The notes: generated from the letters alone by a model not told the origin. A DNA stretch of 64,000 nt from a candidate division TM6 bacterium RIFCSPHIGHO2_12_FULL_36_22 (GCA_001771315.1 METK01000003.1:1-64000); one strand, 5' to 3'; positions 1-9,252 are shown, numbered from the stretch's first letter. Translations and numbers: made by a program.

Positions 1-3000
1 ACAAATCTAAATTCTTTTTGATCAATAGTTGCCTTGAATGTACCTTCATCTATTGTAATTTGTGGAAGGTTTAACTTACTAAAATCAGCTTTACCACTGA
101 GAGTAATATCTGGAATTTTGGTTGCAAGGTTTTTGATGTCATCAACTTTTTGCACCATAAATGTTACATCAGTAAGTTTTACACCATTGAATGGAGGTTG
201 TTTAAATTGTGGTGCTAATAATCCTGCTTCAACTTCTGCGATAGTTCCAATTACATTTACACCTTTAGTCATAGGCAGATTCAAGTCAGGGAATGTTGTT
301 GTAGGAAGATCTTTAGTAGTGAAAATAAAATTAAGATTTTCAAATACAAGATCACCAAGCGGTAAACCGGCCATTACAGGAACGGCTTGACTTACTTTCC
401 ATGGAGTAGAAAGGGCAGCAAGTGCTTTAGGATCTTTAACAAAAGCGTATTTTTCTAATGCATCAAGCACCTCATGTGATGGAGGTGAACTAATTTTTAA
501 TGCAAGATCGTAGCCAGTAGGTGATTTATCAAGAATAATAGTTCCATATACTCCTACATTAGTACCAGGAAGCTTAGTAAGACCAGATATTTCTGCATTA
601 TCAAGTGATATCTTATTAGTTTGTACGCCAGCCTTAGTTCTTATTTGTAGAGCACCAATTTCAAGATCTTTAAATTCTGTTGGTATACCCGATACTTGAG
701 CAAATGGTTTAATGGTAAGTGGTTTAATTAAGATGCCAGTAAGTTGAGCAGATGTTGTTGATGCTCCAGCTTCAACTCTAACTTCAATTTCATCAACATC
801 TAAATACTGTTGTAATTGTGCTGGAACAGGAATTACTTGATGAATAGTTGTAACAATTGAGAATTTTTGTGTTAGTGGATTTGCTGTTATATCAAGTTCA
901 ACAAGACCTGCAGCAGCTTTAAACGCTGCCTTCATATTGAGTGTGCCGACTTTGTCAATTGTAGCATTCAATGGTACAGCACCAAGTGATGGTACACCAG
1001 GGATATTGATTGGTAGACTGGAAAGATCAGCAATTCCTTTTAGTTTTATGACAGGTAAATTGCCTGGTTTTATTTTTTTAAGTTGAGTAATGTCTAATCC
1101 AGACATATCAATATTAAGATCTTGGAAGTTGATATCTGCAAGAGGTGATGATGCAAGCTGTGGTATTAATTGTGCAAAGTTAAGCTTAGGAAGTTGTCCA
1201 CCCAAGTTGAGACCTGGTACCAATGCACCAAGTGTAGGAGGCTTACCAACGCTTGGCGCATTAATTCCTGGAGTTGATGGAAGATCTGCAACAAGACCTG
1301 CAAGTGCAGGACCGCTAATAGTTGGTGTTTGAGGTGGAATAATACTCAATAGCATGGTTGGAAATTTAAGATTGGCTAAAGGACTATTTTTTAATCCTGG
1401 AATTGCTTGAGTAATATCAAAATCTGGTGGTGTGAGCGATATCATTGTGAAATCACTTAATTTTATACCCTGGAATAATTCTGCAAATGACGTTGGAACT
1501 GGAGCGCCAGGTTTTGGAGGCAATTTAAGAAGAGCATCAACTGTTACACCATTAAGAGGATCAATTACTAGTTTGCCAGCAATACTGAAATCAAATCCTG
1601 TTGGCGCAGCTTGAAGGCCTTGAGCAAAATCAACATTAACCATAAGATGTGCGTTACCCAATGACCCAATATTTGGGATTGTAATTCCTTTTTTACCAGG
1701 AACTTGAATATCCATAGCAATGCGAGTTTGTGAAATGTCACACGATACGGATGCAGTTTTAATACTTATTCCAGCAGGTAAAGACATTTGAGAAAAATCG
1801 CTTGTGCCAGCAATATGCATGGATGGAATTTCTTGTTTGAGAGCATCAAGATCTTTTACTTTTTGGATACTGAAAGTAACGTCTGTGAGAGTGATGTCAT
1901 TGAGAGGTGTTGATACAAGTTGAGGTAAAATAATACCAGCATTGAGTTTTTCAACTTCGGCAAAAATGTTTACAAATGGGTACATTGTTTGGTTAAAAAT
2001 ATTACCAAATTGTCTTATGGGAGTTGTAAACTCAAATTGAGTGAATACGAGAGTTAGTTGTTTAAATACTATATCACCTAATGGTTTACCAGCAAGTGAT
2101 GATATGGCTTTACTTGCTTTCCATGGTGTATACATGTCCTGTGGTAGTCCAGGAAGTGTTGGTGGTACGCTTACTTTAACAGCGAGTTGATATGAACCAT
2201 CTTGTTGACGGACTGGGTTAAGCATTGCTTCAACAGGAGTATCAAGAAGTTGAATGACGCCGGATATTTTTGCATTTTCAACAGTAATTTTTTTGGGTTC
2301 GCCTGCTTTGAGCTGTGTTGAAATTTCCAATTGTCCCATTTCAATATTTTGCAATGGCTCAGGAGCGCCAGATATGTAAGAGAATGGTTTGATAGTTACC
2401 GGTTGAATAATTTTGCCTTTGAGTTCTAAATTTTTTGGATCTGCATCGATAGAAAGTTCGAATTCAACATCACCGATAACAGGTATTGTTAGCTTTTGTT
2501 GAGTTAGGATACTAATCGATACTTTGTCTGCTGCAGTTTGTGCATTTGGATTTGCAACAATAGATATATTAACAGAACCGGTTGCGGTTTTAATTGGAGT
2601 TTCCATTTGAAGTATTCCATCTGTACTGAAAGATCCCGATAATGGAAGATTTGAAACATCGCCAAGGTTTTGCAAACTAGTAATTCCAGATAAGTCTGCA
2701 TTACCAGCGAAAATAACTTGAGTTTTATCGAAATTAGTTAGTGAATAAATACCTTGTGTAACAAAATGAATGTCATTAAATGTGACATTGCGCAAAGGTG
2801 ATGCTGCAAGCTTTGGCATGAGTGTATTAAAACTAAGTTTTTTAACACTGCCTATAATGTTAATACCTTTTAATATTTTAAGATTGAGAGTTGTATTGAC
2901 GTAGTCTACTGGTGAAATAATCAATGCCAGTGAGTCAAAGGTTACATTAGCGATTGATGTACTTTGTAGTGTAGGAATAGCTTGTCCAACAGACCATTTT

Positions 3001-4274
3001 GGTGGCATAATTACAGTCAATATATATTGAGAAGAACCGCCAATAGAAACAGATCGAAGTTCTGCTTGAACTGAAGTATCAAATATTGAACTATTACCAG
3101 AAATAACAAGTGACGTTTTATTATTATTATTTGTTTGGGTTTTGATAATAAGATTATGAAGCTCTATATTTTGAAGACTAGAAATTGGACTATTTGCAAA
3201 AGGTTTAAGTGTTGTAGAATCATCTACTTTTGCTTCAATATCAAATTTTTCAGTTTTGCTATCATAAAGTGCATCAAGTTTTGCTTGAACAGAACCAACT
3301 ACAGGGAGAGATACGGATACAATTCCCTGGAGAGTCATTGCTATAGAAGTGCTTTGTTTTATTGGTTGGACATTTGCAGCAATATCAATGTTAGCTTTGG
3401 AAATGTTACCAAATCCTGCTAATGAGATTGAATTATCAATAGGGAGTGAAGCTTGTAACTTATTTGGAGCAAGATTGATTGTACCATTCAATGTTCCAAA
3501 ATTGATAGGTATATTTTTAAAATTAAGCTTGGAAAGATCTACAGATCCAGATAGTTGCATTGAAGGTAATTGTTTTTTGAATTGATCAAAACTATTAAGA
3601 TTTTGAATAGAAAAATGAGCATTATCCATCGCCATTTTACTTAAAAGACTATTTTCAAATGCTGGTTGCAATAGATCTAAACTTAGATGAGCGATATCAC
3701 CAAATACATTGATACCAGGAGATATTTGTTGTGGTTGAGTTTTTCCATTTACAGTAATTTGTTCTGTTAAAGCAGCAGAAGAAATTATAATTTCTGATCC
3801 TGAAATTGAAAGATTACCAAATGATGTTCCCGCAATTGCAGGGATTAATTGCCCCATAGTAAAGCCAGTTGGCAATGGTATGTGCATAACAATATCATAA
3901 CCATTGTCATTTTGTTTCATAGTAAATGATGCATTGAATTTGTTTCCAAGAAGGTTTATATTTCCTTGAATGGTAAGGGTAACATTACCTGGGATGGGTT
4001 CACTTTTTTCTGGTGGGGTAACAATTTCTATATTACTTAAAGTAAATCTTTTAAGACTACTCATGGCTGAAGGTAAGTTGGAGTAAGCAAATGGATTTAT
4101 AGAGGTTGGTTTAGAAACTGTTCCAATAACTTGGTTGCCAACTTGGCTTATTGTATATTCAAATTCGCCAAACTGAGGCAAGGTTACAGTGTATGATTGT
4201 TTGTCTTTTGCAAATATTGATAATGATATAAAAAACAGAGAAAAAACAAAGAATCTTACAATATATTGTTTCAT
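1..4274 (-). CDS. Giant secreted repeat protein, C-terminus beyond left edge
   Basis: I do not recognise the family. The frame stays open from an ATG (complement of 4272-4274, preceded by AAGGG) to the left edge, giving at least 1424 residues. Residues 1-22 form a Sec signal peptide (MKQYIVRFFVFSLFFISLSIFA), so the product is exported. The mature part is beta-rich, with almost no cysteine, and repeats at roughly 290-residue intervals. Each unit carries a motif like TPWK-x-S-x-AIPxLAxxPLxDIxF (coding near 3875, 2995, 2125, 1420 and 405). About 60-90 residues later comes a second motif like INIxGxxxxLxxxLLxPxLxxxPLxxVxxxDVxFxIQ followed by a GxADLSxLxLP segment. The fourth unit has a Pro/Gly-rich insert near 1210-1340. 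It follows atpG on the same strand with a 75-base gap. Long repeated amphipathic strands could suit an envelope or lipid-handling role, but that is only inference. Confidence 0.85.
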   Translation of the reverse strand, partial: MKQYIVRFFVFSLFFISLSIFAKDKQSYTVTLPQFGEFEYTISQVGNQVIGTVSKPTSINPFAYSNLPSAMSSLKRFTLSNIEIVTPPEKSEPIPGNVTLTIQGNINLLGNKFNASFTMKQNDNGYDIVMHIPLPTGFTMGQLIPAIAGTSFGNLSISGSEIIISSAALTEQITVNGKTQPQQISPGINVFGDIAHLSLDLLQPAFENSLLSKMAMDNAHFSIQNLNSFDQFKKQLPSMQLSGSVDLSKLNFKNIPINFGTLNGTINLAPNKLQASLPIDNSISLAGFGNISKANIDIAANVQPIKQSTSIAMTLQGIVSVSLPVVGSVQAKLDALYDSKTEKFDIEAKVDDSTTLKPFANSPISSLQNIELHNLIIKTQTNNNNKTSLVISGNSSIFDTSVQAELRSVSIGGSSQYILTVIMPPKWSVGQAIPTLQSTSIANVTFDSLALIISPVDYVNTTLNLKILKGINIIGSVKKLSFNTLMPKLAASPLRNVTFNDIHFVTQGIYSLTNFDKTQVIFAGNADLSGITSLQNLGDVSNLPLSGSFSTDGILQMETPIKTATGSVNISIVANPNAQTAADKVSISILTQQKLTIPVIGDVEFELSIDADPKNLELKGKIIQPVTIKPFSYISGAPEPLQNIEMGQLEISTQLKAGEPKKITVENAKISGVIQLLDTPVEAMLNPVRQQDGSYQLAVKVSVPPTLPGLPQDMYTPWKASKAISSLAGKPLGDIVFKQLTLVFTQFEFTTPIRQFGNIFNQTMYPFVNIFAEVEKLNAGIILPQLVSTPLNDITLTDVTFSIQKVKDLDALKQEIPSMHIAGTSDFSQMSLPAGISIKTASVSCDISQTRIAMDIQVPGKKGITIPNIGSLGNAHLMVNVDFAQGLQAAPTGFDFSIAGKLVIDPLNGVTVDALLKLPPKPGAPVPTSFAELFQGIKLSDFTMISLTPPDFDITQAIPGLKNSPLANLKFPTMLLSIIPPQTPTISGPALAGLVADLPSTPGINAPSVGKPPTLGALVPGLNLGGQLPKLNFAQLIPQLASSPLADINFQDLNIDMSGLDITQLKKIKPGNLPVIKLKGIADLSSLPINIPGVPSLGAVPLNATIDKVGTLNMKAAFKAAAGLVELDITANPLTQKFSIVTTIHQVIPVPAQLQQYLDVDEIEVRVEAGASTTSAQLTGILIKPLTIKPFAQVSGIPTEFKDLEIGALQIRTKAGVQTNKISLDNAEISGLTKLPGTNVGVYGTIILDKSPTGYDLALKISSPPSHEVLDALEKYAFVKDPKALAALSTPWKVSQAVPVMAGLPLGDLVFENLNFIFTTKDLPTTTFPDLNLPMTKGVNVIGTIAEVEAGLLAPQFKQPPFNGVKLTDVTFMVQKVDDIKNLATKIPDITLSGKADFSKLNLPQITIDEGTFKATIDQKEFRF

Positions 4275-4349
4275 GCTTCACACCCTTATAATAATAGGTA
4301 TTTTCTTTTTTTTTAAAGCTAGAAAATTAAAAATTCAAAGTAAATATTT

Positions 4350-5192
4350 TTAATTAGAAAAGCTAGCATTGAGCTCTGAGAGCTCTTTTGTTATTTTTGC
4401 TTGTCGAAGCTTATTATATTGACGTTGGGTGGTTTCAAGTAGATCAATAGCATTTCTAGTTGCACTGTCCATTGATTGAAAACGTGCAGCCTGTTCAGCA
4501 TATAAAGATTGGAAAAGACATAGTTGAATAGAAGCCTGAATGTTTTGTAAACATAATCCTTGTAAGATATTTTCGATTGGTTCTTCCCAAACATATTGGT
4601 TTAAATCTTGGGGCTTAGAATCTTTTATTGTAGTTGGAAAGATAATACTTTTTTCTGGTACCTGGTTAAAAAAACTATGACTGATATTGCGAAAAACTAT
4701 AATTTTTTTGTATTTATACAGATTGTTATATAAGTAATCTGTAAGCTCTTGTGTCATCGATCCAAGTGAACGTACTGTAAGATTTTCAAATTTTTTTATT
4801 GCGGTTATATCTTTTTTGTTAGCGAATTCTAATGCCTTACGGCCAACCAGAATAAAGTCATATAGTTCTTTATCATTTGTTTCATAGTGATTGCGAAAAT
4901 AGCGAAAAAGCATAGTATTAAATGTTCCACACAGACCTTTTTGTGAGCCAACTAAAATGAGTAATGTTTTTGTCTTGCCATCAGTATGTTCAAATTGTGG
5001 TGTCCAATCAGGAGCTCCATGTTTGATCAAAGCAAATAAATTAGACAAACTTTCTTGATAGGACTTGAGGCTTGCTTCTTTTGACCGTAGATTGGTATGA
5101 TTAGACATAGCGATCAAACGCATTGCATGCGTCATTTTTTTTGTGGTTTCAATCGCTTTGATTCGTTGTCTAATTTGAACTAACTGTGTCAT
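4350..5192 (-). CDS. atpG: ATP synthase F1 subunit gamma
   Basis: Central rotor shaft of F1Fo ATP synthase, coupling proton flow to catalysis in the alpha/beta hexamer at the inner membrane. The 280-residue product has the family's N-terminal helix (QIRQRIKAIETTKKMTHAM) and C-terminal helix (MDSATRNAIDLLETTQRQYN, then KLRQAKITKELSEL), which form the antiparallel coiled coil; length is normal. The start has a weak AAAGAGA ribosome site. Unusually, no other ATP synthase gene is next to it: the downstream same-strand gene is the giant secreted protein and the upstream gene is a divergent NYN protein. It was probably separated from an atp operon elsewhere in the genome. Confidence 0.93.
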   Translation of the reverse strand: MTQLVQIRQRIKAIETTKKMTHAMRLIAMSNHTNLRSKEASLKSYQESLSNLFALIKHGAPDWTPQFEHTDGKTKTLLILVGSQKGLCGTFNTMLFRYFRNHYETNDKELYDFILVGRKALEFANKKDITAIKKFENLTVRSLGSMTQELTDYLYNNLYKYKKIIVFRNISHSFFNQVPEKSIIFPTTIKDSKPQDLNQYVWEEPIENILQGLCLQNIQASIQLCLFQSLYAEQAARFQSMDSATRNAIDLLETTQRQYNKLRQAKITKELSELNASFSN

Positions 5193-5296
5193 AGTTTCTC
5201 TTTTTGATTATTGACGCTTACATTAGCTTATTATTTTTTTAATACAAACGCTATACTCACAAGAGAAAGTATAGCAACAGCTCTAAAGATGCGAAT

Positions 5297-5875
5297 ATGC
5301 AGATAATTATTGATGGTTATAATTTAATTAAACAGTTGTTCAATGTCAGTAAAGTTTCTGAAAAAAAAAGAGACAGTTATATACAGCAACTGATCAGTAG
5401 GGCAAAGGCTAAAAGCCATACCCTTGTTATTGTATTTGATGGGGGTTCGTATGGCTTTCCAACACAGGAGTATCTGAATGGAAATTTGATTATCTATTCT
5501 GGTTATAAAGAAAGTGCTGATGATGTTATCAAAAAGTATGTATCTGATAATCGACATCTTGATCTTTTAGTTGTTACGTCAGATCGTGAAATACGAAACT
5601 TTGTACACAATCTTGGAATCGAAACGCTTGATTCTCTTAGTTTTGATAAATTATTTTCTCAAGAGACAACTGCAGAATCACAAAAACTCCGTATGACATC
5701 CAATGCTCGCGTCACTAAAATAAGTACTGATAAGAACAAAAAACTTGATGAGCTTATGAAACAAGTAACAGATGTAATGGATAAGGTTGATGAACCCAAA
5801 GTATTTCGTGAATCAAGAGCCCATAAGCAATCCAAGAAAGAAAAAAAGAAACAAAAAAAGTTATCAAAATTATAA
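5297..5875 (+). CDS. YacP/Rae1-like NYN-domain protein
   Basis: Predicted PIN-like (NYN) ribonuclease-fold protein of the YacP family, whose Bacillus member Rae1 cleaves mRNA on the ribosome. The fold's acidic motifs are visible: IIIDGYNLIKQL at residues 3-14, LVIVFDGG in the middle strand, ESADDVIKKYV, and VVTSDREIRNFV. The last ~50 residues form a Lys-rich basic tail likely to bind RNA or ribosome. It is transcribed divergently from atpG and lies 9 bases before tsaE, so the two are probably co-transcribed. Family assignment is firm; the substrate is unknown. Confidence 0.8.
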   Translation: MQIIIDGYNLIKQLFNVSKVSEKKRDSYIQQLISRAKAKSHTLVIVFDGGSYGFPTQEYLNGNLIIYSGYKESADDVIKKYVSDNRHLDLLVVTSDREIRNFVHNLGIETLDSLSFDKLFSQETTAESQKLRMTSNARVTKISTDKNKKLDELMKQVTDVMDKVDEPKVFRESRAHKQSKKEKKKQKKLSKL

Positions 5876-5884
5876 GGTCATATT

Positions 5885-6313
5885 ATGAAGCATGAGTATA
5901 TATATGGAATTGACGATATTCCAGCCATGGTCGAAAAATTAAAGCCTCTATTTGATCGTGCTAATATTGTAACGTTAGAAGGGCAATTAGGTGCAGGCAA
6001 AACAACACTCGTTAAACAAATACTCAAAGCCTATGATATTAAAGAAGATATAACGAGTCCAACCTTTACCTATGTTAACCAGTACAAGACCAAAGATGGG
6101 CGTACCATCTATCATTTTGATCTTTATCGTTTAGATGACTTGGAACATTTTTATTCGGCAGGCTTTGATGAATATCTCTATAGTTCCAATAGTTTATCTA
6201 TTATTGAGTGGCCTGAACTTATTTTGCCTTTGGTCAAAGAAAATGTATGTAAAATTGAGATAGAGCACGTGAGTGCGGATAAACGACGTATGATTGTAGA
6301 ATGCAACCGATAG
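5885..6313 (+). CDS. tsaE: tRNA threonylcarbamoyladenosine ATPase TsaE
   Basis: ATPase partner of TsaB/TsaD in making the t6A37 modification of ANN-decoding tRNAs. The 142-residue product has the P-loop GQLGAGKTTLVKQ near residue 37, the TSPTFTYVNQY segment typical of TsaE, the FDLYRL strand and the IIEWPE motif, in the family order and at normal length. It sits directly behind the YacP-like gene and ends before a strong hairpin. tsaB and tsaD are not in this window. Confidence 0.93.
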   Translation: MKHEYIYGIDDIPAMVEKLKPLFDRANIVTLEGQLGAGKTTLVKQILKAYDIKEDITSPTFTYVNQYKTKDGRTIYHFDLYRLDDLEHFYSAGFDEYLYSSNSLSIIEWPELILPLVKENVCKIEIEHVSADKRRMIVECNR

Positions 6314-6345
6314 CTAAAAAAGCTTTTTGGCGTAATAAAATAATC

Positions 6346-6396
6346 AATTTAACAATAAACCCCGCTAATTGAGCGGGGTTTATTGTTAAATTTTAT
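6346..6396 (+). terminator. 21-bp perfect hairpin terminator after tsaE
   Basis: Arms 6346-6366 and 6372-6392 are exact complements (core AACCCCGC/GCGGGGTT) around a 5-base AATTG loop. The outer stem is A/T-rich on both sides, so U-tracts are present in either direction. It separates the tsaE transcript from the tRNA operon. Confidence 0.85.
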
Positions 6397-6570
6397 AATT
6401 ATCTAAATTATTGTCTTTTTAAAGTAAGGTTAAAAATTGAAAAGTAAAGTCATTATTGTTCCTTTAATATCGACAATTAAGGAGCATTGCAGATAACGAG
6501 ACCATATTTTTGAAGAAAATCGAGGAAAATGCTGATTTAGAGTTGAAATACATGAAAAAAAACAATATCA

Positions 6571-6576
6571 TATACT
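6571..6576 (+). promoter_or_regulatory. Candidate -10 element for the tRNA/secE operon
   Basis: TATACT lies 28 bases upstream of tRNA-Tyr. The -35 region is weak: TTGAAA at 6543-6548 is too far (22-base spacer). The 290 bases between tsaE and the first tRNA contain nothing else I can identify apart from the hairpin. Confidence 0.35.
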
Positions 6577-6604
6577 ATGGAAGCAAAGTTTATATTGAAA
6601 TTTT

Positions 6605-6689
<85 letters not shown>

Positions 6690-6779
6690 GTTTAATATCC
6701 CAAGCTATTTTAAGCTTGTCGAGCAGAAAAATTTCATATATAGTCATATGTGTGTTGAGCACAGCATTTGAAATTACCT

Positions 6780-6855
6780 GCGGGAATAGCTCAATGGCTA
6801 GAGCGACAGCCTTCCAAGCTGTAGGTTGCGGGTTCGAGTCCCGTTTCCCGCTCCA
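6780..6855 (+). tRNA. tRNA-Gly (TCC)
   Basis: Cloverleaf with acceptor GCGGGAA/TTCCCGC, anticodon loop CTTCCAA (TCC), T-arm GGTTCGAGTCC, discriminator T and encoded CCA. TCC can read both GGA and GGG. Second gene of the cluster. Confidence 0.96.
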
Positions 6856-6864
6856 AAAAGCCTT

Positions 6865-6940
6865 GCTAGCGTAGCTCAGTTGGTAGAGCAGCTGATTTGT
6901 AATCAGCAGGTCGCTGGTTCGAATCCAGTCGCTAGCTCCA
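6865..6940 (+). tRNA. tRNA-Thr (TGT)
   Basis: Acceptor GCTAGCG/CGCTAGC, anticodon stem GCTGA/TCAGC with loop TTTGTAA (TGT), T-arm GGTTCGAATCC, discriminator T, encoded CCA. It starts only 9 bases after tRNA-Gly. Confidence 0.96.
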
Positions 6941-7035
6941 TTTTTTATCTTCAAAATTAAAATATTTTTGTTGTTTTTTTCCTATTTTGCTTTACAATAT
7001 TACTATTGGGGTCATTAAACGCTGGGATTGAGAGT

Positions 7036-7110
7036 GCCCACGTAGCTCAGCGGCAGAGCACTTCCTTGGTAAGGAAGAGGTCACCGGTTCAATTCCGGTC
7101 GCGGGCTCCA
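7036..7110 (+). tRNA. tRNA-Thr (GGT)
   Basis: Anticodon stem CTTCC/GGAAG with loop TTGGTAA (GGT) and encoded CCA. Acceptor strands GCCCACG/CGCGGGC leave one A-C mismatch at pair 5-68; the T-loop reads TTCAATT where its neighbours have TTCGAAT. It is probably functional and complements the TGT isoacceptor. Confidence 0.93.
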
Positions 7111-7181
7111 TAAAAAAAGGTGAGAATGTCTAAGCGTAGGTAAGTGGATGGTTTGGTCTTTTACAGTACTCACAATGAGGA

Positions 7182-7257
7182 AGGCCAGTAGCTCCAACGG
7201 TAGAGCAGCAGACTCCAAATCTGCGTGTTGGGGGTTCGAATCCCTCCTGGCCTGCCA
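7182..7257 (+). tRNA. tRNA-Trp (CCA)
   Basis: Acceptor AGGCCAG/CTGGCCT, anticodon stem GCAGA/TCTGC with loop CTCCAAA (CCA), G discriminator and encoded CCA. It is the last tRNA before secE, in the place where tufB lies in many proteobacteria. Confidence 0.96.
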
Positions 7258-7329
7258 AAAAAGAAAAGTAGTGATCAAGTTGTTAAATGTTTGTGTATTT
7301 TTTATCTAACTTTATTTGGGTAGTAAATA

Positions 7330-7521
7330 ATGAAAAATATTGGCCAATATCTAAAGAGCGTACAAAGCGAATTATCCAAGGTTACGTGGCCAGGATTTAA
7401 TGAGTTTATTGGCTCAACAATTATCGTTCTTATTTTGATTGTATTATTTTCAATGTATTTTGCTGTATTGGACTCTAGTTTCCAGTGGGCAGCAAAGTCG
7501 ATTTTTTCCGGTCAACTATAG
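7330..7521 (+). CDS. secE: Preprotein translocase subunit SecE
   Basis: Small essential subunit of the SecYEG channel. The 63-residue product has the conserved amphipathic segment (SVQSELSKVTWPGFNEF) followed by a single transmembrane helix, the minimal SecE architecture with one TM rather than the three of E. coli. It heads the secE-nusG-rplKAJL-rpoBC block and follows the tRNA cluster. Confidence 0.95.
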   Translation: MKNIGQYLKSVQSELSKVTWPGFNEFIGSTIIVLILIVLFSMYFAVLDSSFQWAAKSIFSGQL

Positions 7522-7558
7522 GTTTGGGTAAAATTAGGGTGCTAGGGCAACGATAGAA

Positions 7559-8077
7559 ATGAAACATTGGTATGTAGTCCAGGTTTATGCTGGATATGAA
7601 GAACAGGTTAAAGAAGATATAAGTCGGCGCATTGTAAAGGATGGGCTTCAAGATTTGTTTGGGGACGTATTAGTTCCTTCAGCAAAAGTGAAGAGTTTTT
7701 TTGCCGTTGAAGATGCAAAGGATGAACGTCTTTTTCCTGGGTATGTTTTGGTGCAAATGGAATTAGTTCCAGAAGCTATTCGTCTTGTAACTTTATCACC
7801 ACGTGTAATGCGTTTCTTGGGTGGTAAAGATCCAGTACCTCTATCTCAGCAAGAGATAGATCGAGTTATTTCTAATATTCAAGGTGATGTAGTTGTTTCT
7901 TCGCAAGCACCAGAGTTTGCAGAGAATTCTGAAGTTGAAATTTCTGAAGGTCCGTTTGCAGGCTTTATTGGCAGAGTGGAAAAAATTGATAAAGAATCAG
8001 AGCGATTAACTGTTATGGTTAGCATTTTCGGTCGTCTTACGCCGATTGAGTTGGGCTTTGACCAAATAAAACGATAA
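7559..8077 (+). CDS. nusG: Transcription elongation/antitermination factor NusG
   Basis: Binds RNA polymerase and couples it to Rho or the leading ribosome. The 172-residue protein starts with the NGN-domain signature (KHWYVVQVYAGYEEQVKEDI), has the FPGYVLVQM strand near residue 60, and ends in a KOW domain (ISEGPFAGFIGRVEKID). Length is normal without insertions. It lies between secE and rplK, the almost universal arrangement. Confidence 0.97.
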   Translation: MKHWYVVQVYAGYEEQVKEDISRRIVKDGLQDLFGDVLVPSAKVKSFFAVEDAKDERLFPGYVLVQMELVPEAIRLVTLSPRVMRFLGGKDPVPLSQQEIDRVISNIQGDVVVSSQAPEFAENSEVEISEGPFAGFIGRVEKIDKESERLTVMVSIFGRLTPIELGFDQIKR

Positions 8078-8098
8078 ATAAAAATAGGTTCATAAGAT

Positions 8099-8518
8099 AT
8101 GGCAAAAGATATTAAAGCGAAAATTAAGTTACAAGTTGCTGGTGGTAATGCAACCCCAGCCCTCGGTTCTTCATTGGGCCAGTACGGGATAGGCATCATG
8201 GACTTTTGTAAACAATTTAATGCTCAAACTGCTGATAAAAAGGGTCAAACGATTCCTGTTATCATTACTGTTTATACAGACAGAAGTTTTGAGTTTATTG
8301 TTAAGACGCCACCGGCAGCAGAGTTGATTAAAAAGAAAATTAATCTTCCTAAGGGTTCAGCTCGCCCTCATGATACAAAGGTTGGTAAGATATCATGGGC
8401 AGATATTGAGGATATTGCCAAAGTTAAAATGGAAGATTTGAATGCTGTAGACCTAGATCAAGCGAAAAAAATTATTGCTGGATCTGCTCGCAGTATGGGC
8501 GTCGAAGTCGTTGATTAA
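8099..8518 (+). CDS. rplK: Ribosomal protein L11
   Basis: Forms the GTPase-associated stalk base with 23S rRNA. At 139 residues it has the family N-terminus ([20 protein letters not shown], with GNATP where PAGKANPAPP-like sequence is more usual), the [14 protein letters not shown] segment and the C-terminal RNA-binding domain ending [13 protein letters not shown]. First ribosomal gene of the L11-L1-L10-L12 set. Confidence 0.96.
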   Translation: MAKDIKAKIKLQVAGGNATPALGSSLGQYGIGIMDFCKQFNAQTADKKGQTIPVIITVYTDRSFEFIVKTPPAAELIKKKINLPKGSARPHDTKVGKISWADIEDIAKVKMEDLNAVDLDQAKKIIAGSARSMGVEVVD

Positions 8519-8538
8519 ATAATAGAGGCAAAAAGTCT

Positions 8539-9234
8539 ATGGCAAAGCACGGAAAAAATTATCAAAATGCAAGAGGGAAAGTAGAGGAAGCTGTTCTTTC
8601 TCCTATGCAAGGATTTGAAAAAGTTAAAGATGCATCATTTGCAAAATTTGATGAATCGATTGATGTTGATGTCAATTTGGGTATCGATCCAGCAAAAGGC
8701 GAACAAGTAGTTCGTGGTTCAGTGGTTTTACCGCACAGTTTGGGTCGTAAGGCTCGTGTTGTTGTGTTTGCAAAAGATAAGTATGCAGAACAAGCTGAAG
8801 CGGCTGGTGCTGATGAGGTTGGTTCTACTGATCTTATTGAAAAAATCGCTGGAGGTTGGCTTGATTTTGATTATGCCGTTGCAACACCAGATATGATGGG
8901 TGCTGTAGGTAAATTGGCTAAAGCATTGGGCCCTAAAGGATTATTGCCAAATAAAAAATTGGGTACTGTGACTTTTGATGTTGGTCCAATTGTAGAAGAT
9001 TTAAAAATGGGGCGTTCGTTTTTCAAAAATGATAAAACAGGCATCGTTCATTTTGCAATCGGAAAAAAATCATTTGCTGTTGATAAGTTAAATGATAATC
9101 TACAGGCTTTTTTCAAGGCATTGATAAGTGCTCGGCCAAATACAGCTAAAGGTAAATACATTCAAAAAGTATCTATCTCATCAACCATGGGTCCTGGTGT
9201 TAAGATTGATTGTGAAGATCTTCTAAAAAGTTAA
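8539..9234 (+). CDS. rplA: Ribosomal protein L1
   Basis: Forms the mobile L1 stalk near the E site and often represses its own operon by binding the mRNA leader. The 231-residue product has the family core: the SIDVDVNLGIDPAKGEQVVRG region, the ATPDMMGAVGKLAKALGPKGL loop region with the invariant LGPKGLLPN, and the C-terminal FFKALISARPNTAKG strand-helix. Directly behind rplK. Confidence 0.96.
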   Translation: MAKHGKNYQNARGKVEEAVLSPMQGFEKVKDASFAKFDESIDVDVNLGIDPAKGEQVVRGSVVLPHSLGRKARVVVFAKDKYAEQAEAAGADEVGSTDLIEKIAGGWLDFDYAVATPDMMGAVGKLAKALGPKGLLPNKKLGTVTFDVGPIVEDLKMGRSFFKNDKTGIVHFAIGKKSFAVDKLNDNLQAFFKALISARPNTAKGKYIQKVSISSTMGPGVKIDCEDLLKS

Positions 9235-9252
9235 AAGCGCAAAGGTAAGCAA

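Noticed and set aside
34-390. Plus-strand frames inside 1-4274, including 1090-1332 and 1432-1614
   Set aside because: They lie antisense to the continuous giant gene, lack ribosome sites and share no family features.
7081-7278. A minus-strand frame across tRNA-Thr and tRNA-Trp
   Set aside because: It is a tRNA antisense artefact with the RRDSNPQ signature.
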